A stretch of DNA of 64,000 nucleotides from DATKBT01 sp035546295 (lineage in GTDB: Bacteria; Acidobacteriota; Thermoanaerobaculia; Multivoradales; Multivoraceae). The position numbers and the translations under genes were made by a program. Below, one piece after another: positions 61,668 to 64,000 of the stretch. Below the pieces are notes generated by a model that was not told the origin of the DNA, made no database searches, and worked only from the letters and a program-made list of their open reading frames with translations. How positions within the stretch are numbered: position 1 is the first letter of the stretch; each line of letters begins with the position of its first letter. The DNA is taken from positions 1-64,000 of the forward strand of contig DATKBT010000132.1 of assembly GCA_035546295.1 (NCBI GenBank), written 5' to 3'.

Positions 61668-63212
61668 CTAGCCGCGCCCGCTGAGCTTGAAGAAGCCGAT
61701 CAACCGGTCGAGCTCCTCCGCGTGACTGGCGAGCTCGTTGGCAGTCGCCGCGATCTCCTCGGCGGAAGCCGCATTGCGCTGAATCACGACGTCGGCTCTC
61801 GCCATCGCGTCATTGATGTGGCCGACGCTGGCCGCCTGCTCTTCGCTCGCCGAGGCCACCTCCTCGACCACGTCTGCCGTGCGCCGGATCGCGGGCACCA
61901 GCGCGACCAGTTGCTGGCCGGAGCGCTCGGCGGCGTCGACGCTCTCCTTGGCGATGCCGCCGATCTCGCGGACCGCCTCCTCGCTGTGCTCGGCGAGCCG
62001 GCGGATCTCGTCGGCGACCACCGCGAACCCGCGCCCGTGCTGACCGGCTCGCGCGGCCTCGATCGAGGCATTGAGCGAAAGGAGGTTGGTCTGGCGGGCG
62101 ATGAGGTCGACCAGCTCGATCATCTTGGCGATGCGCCTCATCGCCCGCTGGGTCTCCTCGACGGTCCTGCCGCTCTCCTCGACGCCCGCGGCCCCTTCGA
62201 GCGCCAGGGTCCTCATCTGGCGCGCGTTGTGGGCGTTGGCCTCGATCGAGGCGGTCATCTCCTCCAGCGTGGCGCTGGTCTCCTCGCTCATCGCAGCCTG
62301 CTCGGACGTTCCCTGCGACAGGCTCGCCGCCGAAGCGGAGAGGGCCTGAGAGGAGTCGCGCAGGGTCTCCGCGATCGAGCGTGACTCGGCCAGGATGCGG
62401 TCGAGCTCGGCGACGAACGAGTTGAAGTGGTCGGCCATCTCTCCCAGCTCGGAGCGGGTGGAGGCCTCCAGCCGCCGGGTCAGGTCGCCCTTGCCCTTCG
62501 CCATCGCGTCGAGCTGGACGTTGAGCGCCTGCACCGGACGCGCCACGCTGGCGGCGAGCAACGTCGACAGCACGCCGCCCCCAACCACCAGCAATCCGAG
62601 CGCCGCCCAGCTCCCCCACCGCGCCACCTCCTCGCTCCGCTCGGCAGCGTCGATCGAGGCCTGCGCCTCCGACGCGGCCGCGTCGGCGATGCTGTCGAGG
62701 ATCTCCACCTCCCGCTCCTCGATCGGACGGTACCGTTCGAAATAGGCGGCCTTGGCGAACTCGACGTCCTGCGTGTCGATGGTGAGCAACACCTCCCGCT
62801 CGATCGGCGCGAGCTCCTCGGCGTCGATCTGCTGAAGCTCGACGACCATCGCAGCGAGCCGGGTGTCGTCTTCCACCAGCTCGGCGATCCGCTCGAGCAC
62901 CTCCGACATCTGGCTGCGCTGCCCCTGAACCGCCGCCTTCAACGACCCATCGGAGTTGTCGAGCATGTAGCCCCTGAGGCTGGCGCCGATGTTGGCGCGG
63001 TGGACCAGCACCTGCAGGCTCAGGATGTGCACCGTGTCGGCGACCGTGACCACGGTGCGCAGCTCCTCCAGCGAGCTGGTGAGCAGCCGCTGGGTCACCG
63101 AGACGCCGCCGCCGAGCAGCACCAGTGCGACGAAGCCAGCCAGCAGCCGACCACGGATGCTGAGAAGGAACCGGCGGAGTTCGGACGGGGGACTGCCGGT
63201 CTGGGACTCCAC
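61668..63212 (-). CDS. methyl-accepting chemotaxis protein (chemoreceptor)
   Basis: A 514-residue transmembrane chemoreceptor. Helix 1 is about 20-42 (LLAGFVALVLLGGGVSVTQ); the periplasmic part (about 43-205) is a long four-helix-bundle type, not a Cache domain (VVTVADTVHILSLQVLVHRA, GQRSQMSEVLERIAELVEDD); helix 2 is about 213-235 (WAALGLLVVGGGVLSTLLAA). A HAMP domain follows (RPVQALNVQLDAMAKGKGDL), then the MA signalling hairpin with the conserved tip (ARQTNLLSLNASIEAARAG, HGRGFAVVADEIRRLAEHS). It binds CheW/CheA to steer flagella or pili. It lies 20 bp downstream of the secreted sensor gene, so the two are probably cotranscribed and may work together. Confidence 0.93.
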   Translation of the reverse strand: MESQTGSPPSELRRFLLSIRGRLLAGFVALVLLGGGVSVTQRLLTSSLEELRTVVTVADTVHILSLQVLVHRANIGASLRGYMLDNSDGSLKAAVQGQRSQMSEVLERIAELVEDDTRLAAMVVELQQIDAEELAPIEREVLLTIDTQDVEFAKAAYFERYRPIEEREVEILDSIADAAASEAQASIDAAERSEEVARWGSWAALGLLVVGGGVLSTLLAASVARPVQALNVQLDAMAKGKGDLTRRLEASTRSELGEMADHFNSFVAELDRILAESRSIAETLRDSSQALSASAASLSQGTSEQAAMSEETSATLEEMTASIEANAHNARQMRTLALEGAAGVEESGRTVEETQRAMRRIAKMIELVDLIARQTNLLSLNASIEAARAGQHGRGFAVVADEIRRLAEHSEEAVREIGGIAKESVDAAERSGQQLVALVPAIRRTADVVEEVASASEEQAASVGHINDAMARADVVIQRNAASAEEIAATANELASHAEELDRLIGFFKLSGRG

Positions 63213-63232
63213 GCGACGGCTCCTGCCAGGCG

Positions 63233-63823
63233 CTATCGCGCGAAGTGGTCGCGTTCGATGCCGACGGTGAGGACGCCGACCGCCTGGCCGCCGCGTTCGA
63301 TCGGGCCCGGAATCGGCACCGAGATCTGCACGAGGATCGCGCGCGCGCTGCTGTCGTAGCGCGGGCGATCGACGAAGACCTGACCGGCCCCGTCGTCGTC
63401 AAAGGCGCTCTGCCACTCCGCCTCGTCCACCTGCCAGTCGTCGGACGACGGTCCGGTGAGGCACACCAGCGCCCCCTGATAGTCCATCACCAGGCCCTCG
63501 CGGTACGCCGCGTCGGCCGCGAGCAGCTCCTCAAGCCGCTCGGCACACTCGGCACAGGGGTTGTTCAGCATCTCTTCGAGCTCGGACGGGGCCTCGCCCG
63601 CCACCCAGCGCGCGTCGAGCTCCTGGATCGCCTCCAGGCTGATCCCCTGCTCGTTCCGGGCGTGGACGGCGTTCAGGATCTCCTCCTGCGCCCAGGCGGC
63701 GAGCACCTCGACCTGGGACCGAACCGCGGGCACGTCGATCGACGGCTGCCCCTGCGCGCCGGCGAGCAACGCCGGCGCGAGGGCGGTCGCCGCGAACAGC
63801 ACGGCCGTACGGACTGGTTCCAA
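63233..63823 (-). CDS. secreted sensor (Cache-like) protein paired with the chemoreceptor
   Basis: A 196-residue exported protein from TTG 63823, preceded by a GGAAGGGGG-type ribosome site about six bases away; GTG 63868 is an alternative start in frame. The signal peptide is TAVLFAATALAPALLAGAQG. The mature part starts with helices (VRSQVEVLAAWAQEEILNAV) and a CxxC-like NNPCAECAERLEELLAADAA, then AYREGLVMDYQGALVCLTGP, FVDRPRYDSSARAILVQISV and GQAVGVLTVGIERDHF. The strand-rich C-terminal half resembles a single Cache/PAS-like ligand domain. It lacks any signalling domain, so it likely binds a ligand and presents it to the MCP 20 bp downstream. The domain call is from motif resemblance. Confidence 0.7.
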   Translation of the reverse strand: MEPVRTAVLFAATALAPALLAGAQGQPSIDVPAVRSQVEVLAAWAQEEILNAVHARNEQGISLEAIQELDARWVAGEAPSELEEMLNNPCAECAERLEELLAADAAYREGLVMDYQGALVCLTGPSSDDWQVDEAEWQSAFDDDGAGQVFVDRPRYDSSARAILVQISVPIPGPIERGGQAVGVLTVGIERDHFAR

Positions 63824-63885
63824 TCGGGACCCCCTTCCGCTGGATTGACGGATCGTCGTCGACAGCACGAGCGCTGAGTGGGAGC

Positions 63886-63891
63886 ATTATA
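63886..63891 (-). promoter_or_regulatory. TATAAT -10 box upstream of the sensor/MCP pair
   Basis: On the minus strand the sequence reads a perfect TATAAT at 63891-63886, in otherwise very GC-rich DNA, about 62 bases before the TTG start at 63823. No good -35 (TTGACA) is seen 16-18 bases upstream, so the strength is uncertain. It would transcribe the sensor and then the MCP. Confidence 0.45.
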
Positions 63892-64000
63892 GGGCCTCAG
63901 CGTCCGAGCCTTCGAGCGCGGTCGTCTCGCCTCGACGCCCTGATCTGACCGGTACCGAGCGGGCGGCGCAGCCCATGGTCCGGCAGGCGGCTCCGTAGCC

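Overview
The window is high-GC DNA (about 70% by eye). Its gene content points to a Gram-negative soil- or sediment-type bacterium, most likely of the Acidobacteriota. The pointers are four large FtsX/MacB-type permeases without ATPases, secreted sulfatases with a Thr nucleophile site, PQQ-like beta-propeller proteins, a TonB-dependent receptor with an N-terminal carboxypeptidase-regulatory-like domain, Planctomycete/Acidobacterial-style cytochrome fusions and a C-terminal LPATA-type tail. The phylum call is an inference from gene content; no rRNA or tRNA gene was found to anchor it.

Layout. 1-4.3 kb: the 5' part of an HTTM/VKGC-like membrane protein, two translationally coupled CNNM/CorC-type transport proteins, and a small secreted protein with a sorting-signal-like tail. 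4.4-12.5 kb: a secreted protein of unknown function, a frame-broken carboxylesterase and two ADOP permeases. 12.5-14.3 kb: a TetR regulator with a palindrome over its own start, coupled by ATGA overlap to an extended SDR reductase that ends in an 8-bp tandem repeat. 14.5-31 kb: mainly exported enzymes: sulfatase-TPR lipoprotein, periplasmic Bcp-type peroxiredoxin, ICMT-like methyltransferase, cytochrome c-PHM-like copper monooxygenase (frame-broken), tripeptidyl-peptidase-like hydrolase, VWA protein with four tandem beta domains, cytochrome c-sugar dehydrogenase fusion, a deleted ADOP pseudogene, a PEBP-like protein, a membrane PQQ-propeller protein and a PhyH remnant.

31-44 kb: a 51-residue DUF3309-type protein, an unusual AsmA-like/GT51 peptidoglycan glycosyltransferase, an unknown protein with a conserved YNHDIPYRG N-terminus, then the glyoxylate-shunt operon aceB-aceA with a sulfatase lipoprotein downstream, a divergent aldo/keto reductase, a DUF2267 protein, a frame-broken HPF-cold-shock protein and a cytochrome c with a His-rich tail. 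44-52 kb: a methyltransferase, an RCC1-propeller/GH25 muramidase lipoprotein overlapping a second lipoprotein gene, a dual-specificity phosphatase that appears to have lost its catalytic Cys, and a fourth ADOP permease. 52-64 kb: a serine hydrolase, a matrixin-like protease, an ankyrin/PQQ-propeller fusion (frame-broken), a large TonB-dependent receptor, and an MCP chemoreceptor in tandem with a separately encoded secreted sensor protein.

Two themes stand out. First, exported proteins dominate and several have unusual domain combinations (RCC1+GH25, AsmA-like+GT51, cytochrome c+PHM, ankyrin+PQQ, split chemoreceptor). Second, five otherwise convincing genes carry single-base frame breaks and three more are fragments or deletion derivatives. 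This fits either indel errors in a draft/metagenomic assembly or real gene decay; the raw reads would decide. I see no CRISPR array, phage, IS element or secondary-metabolite cluster.
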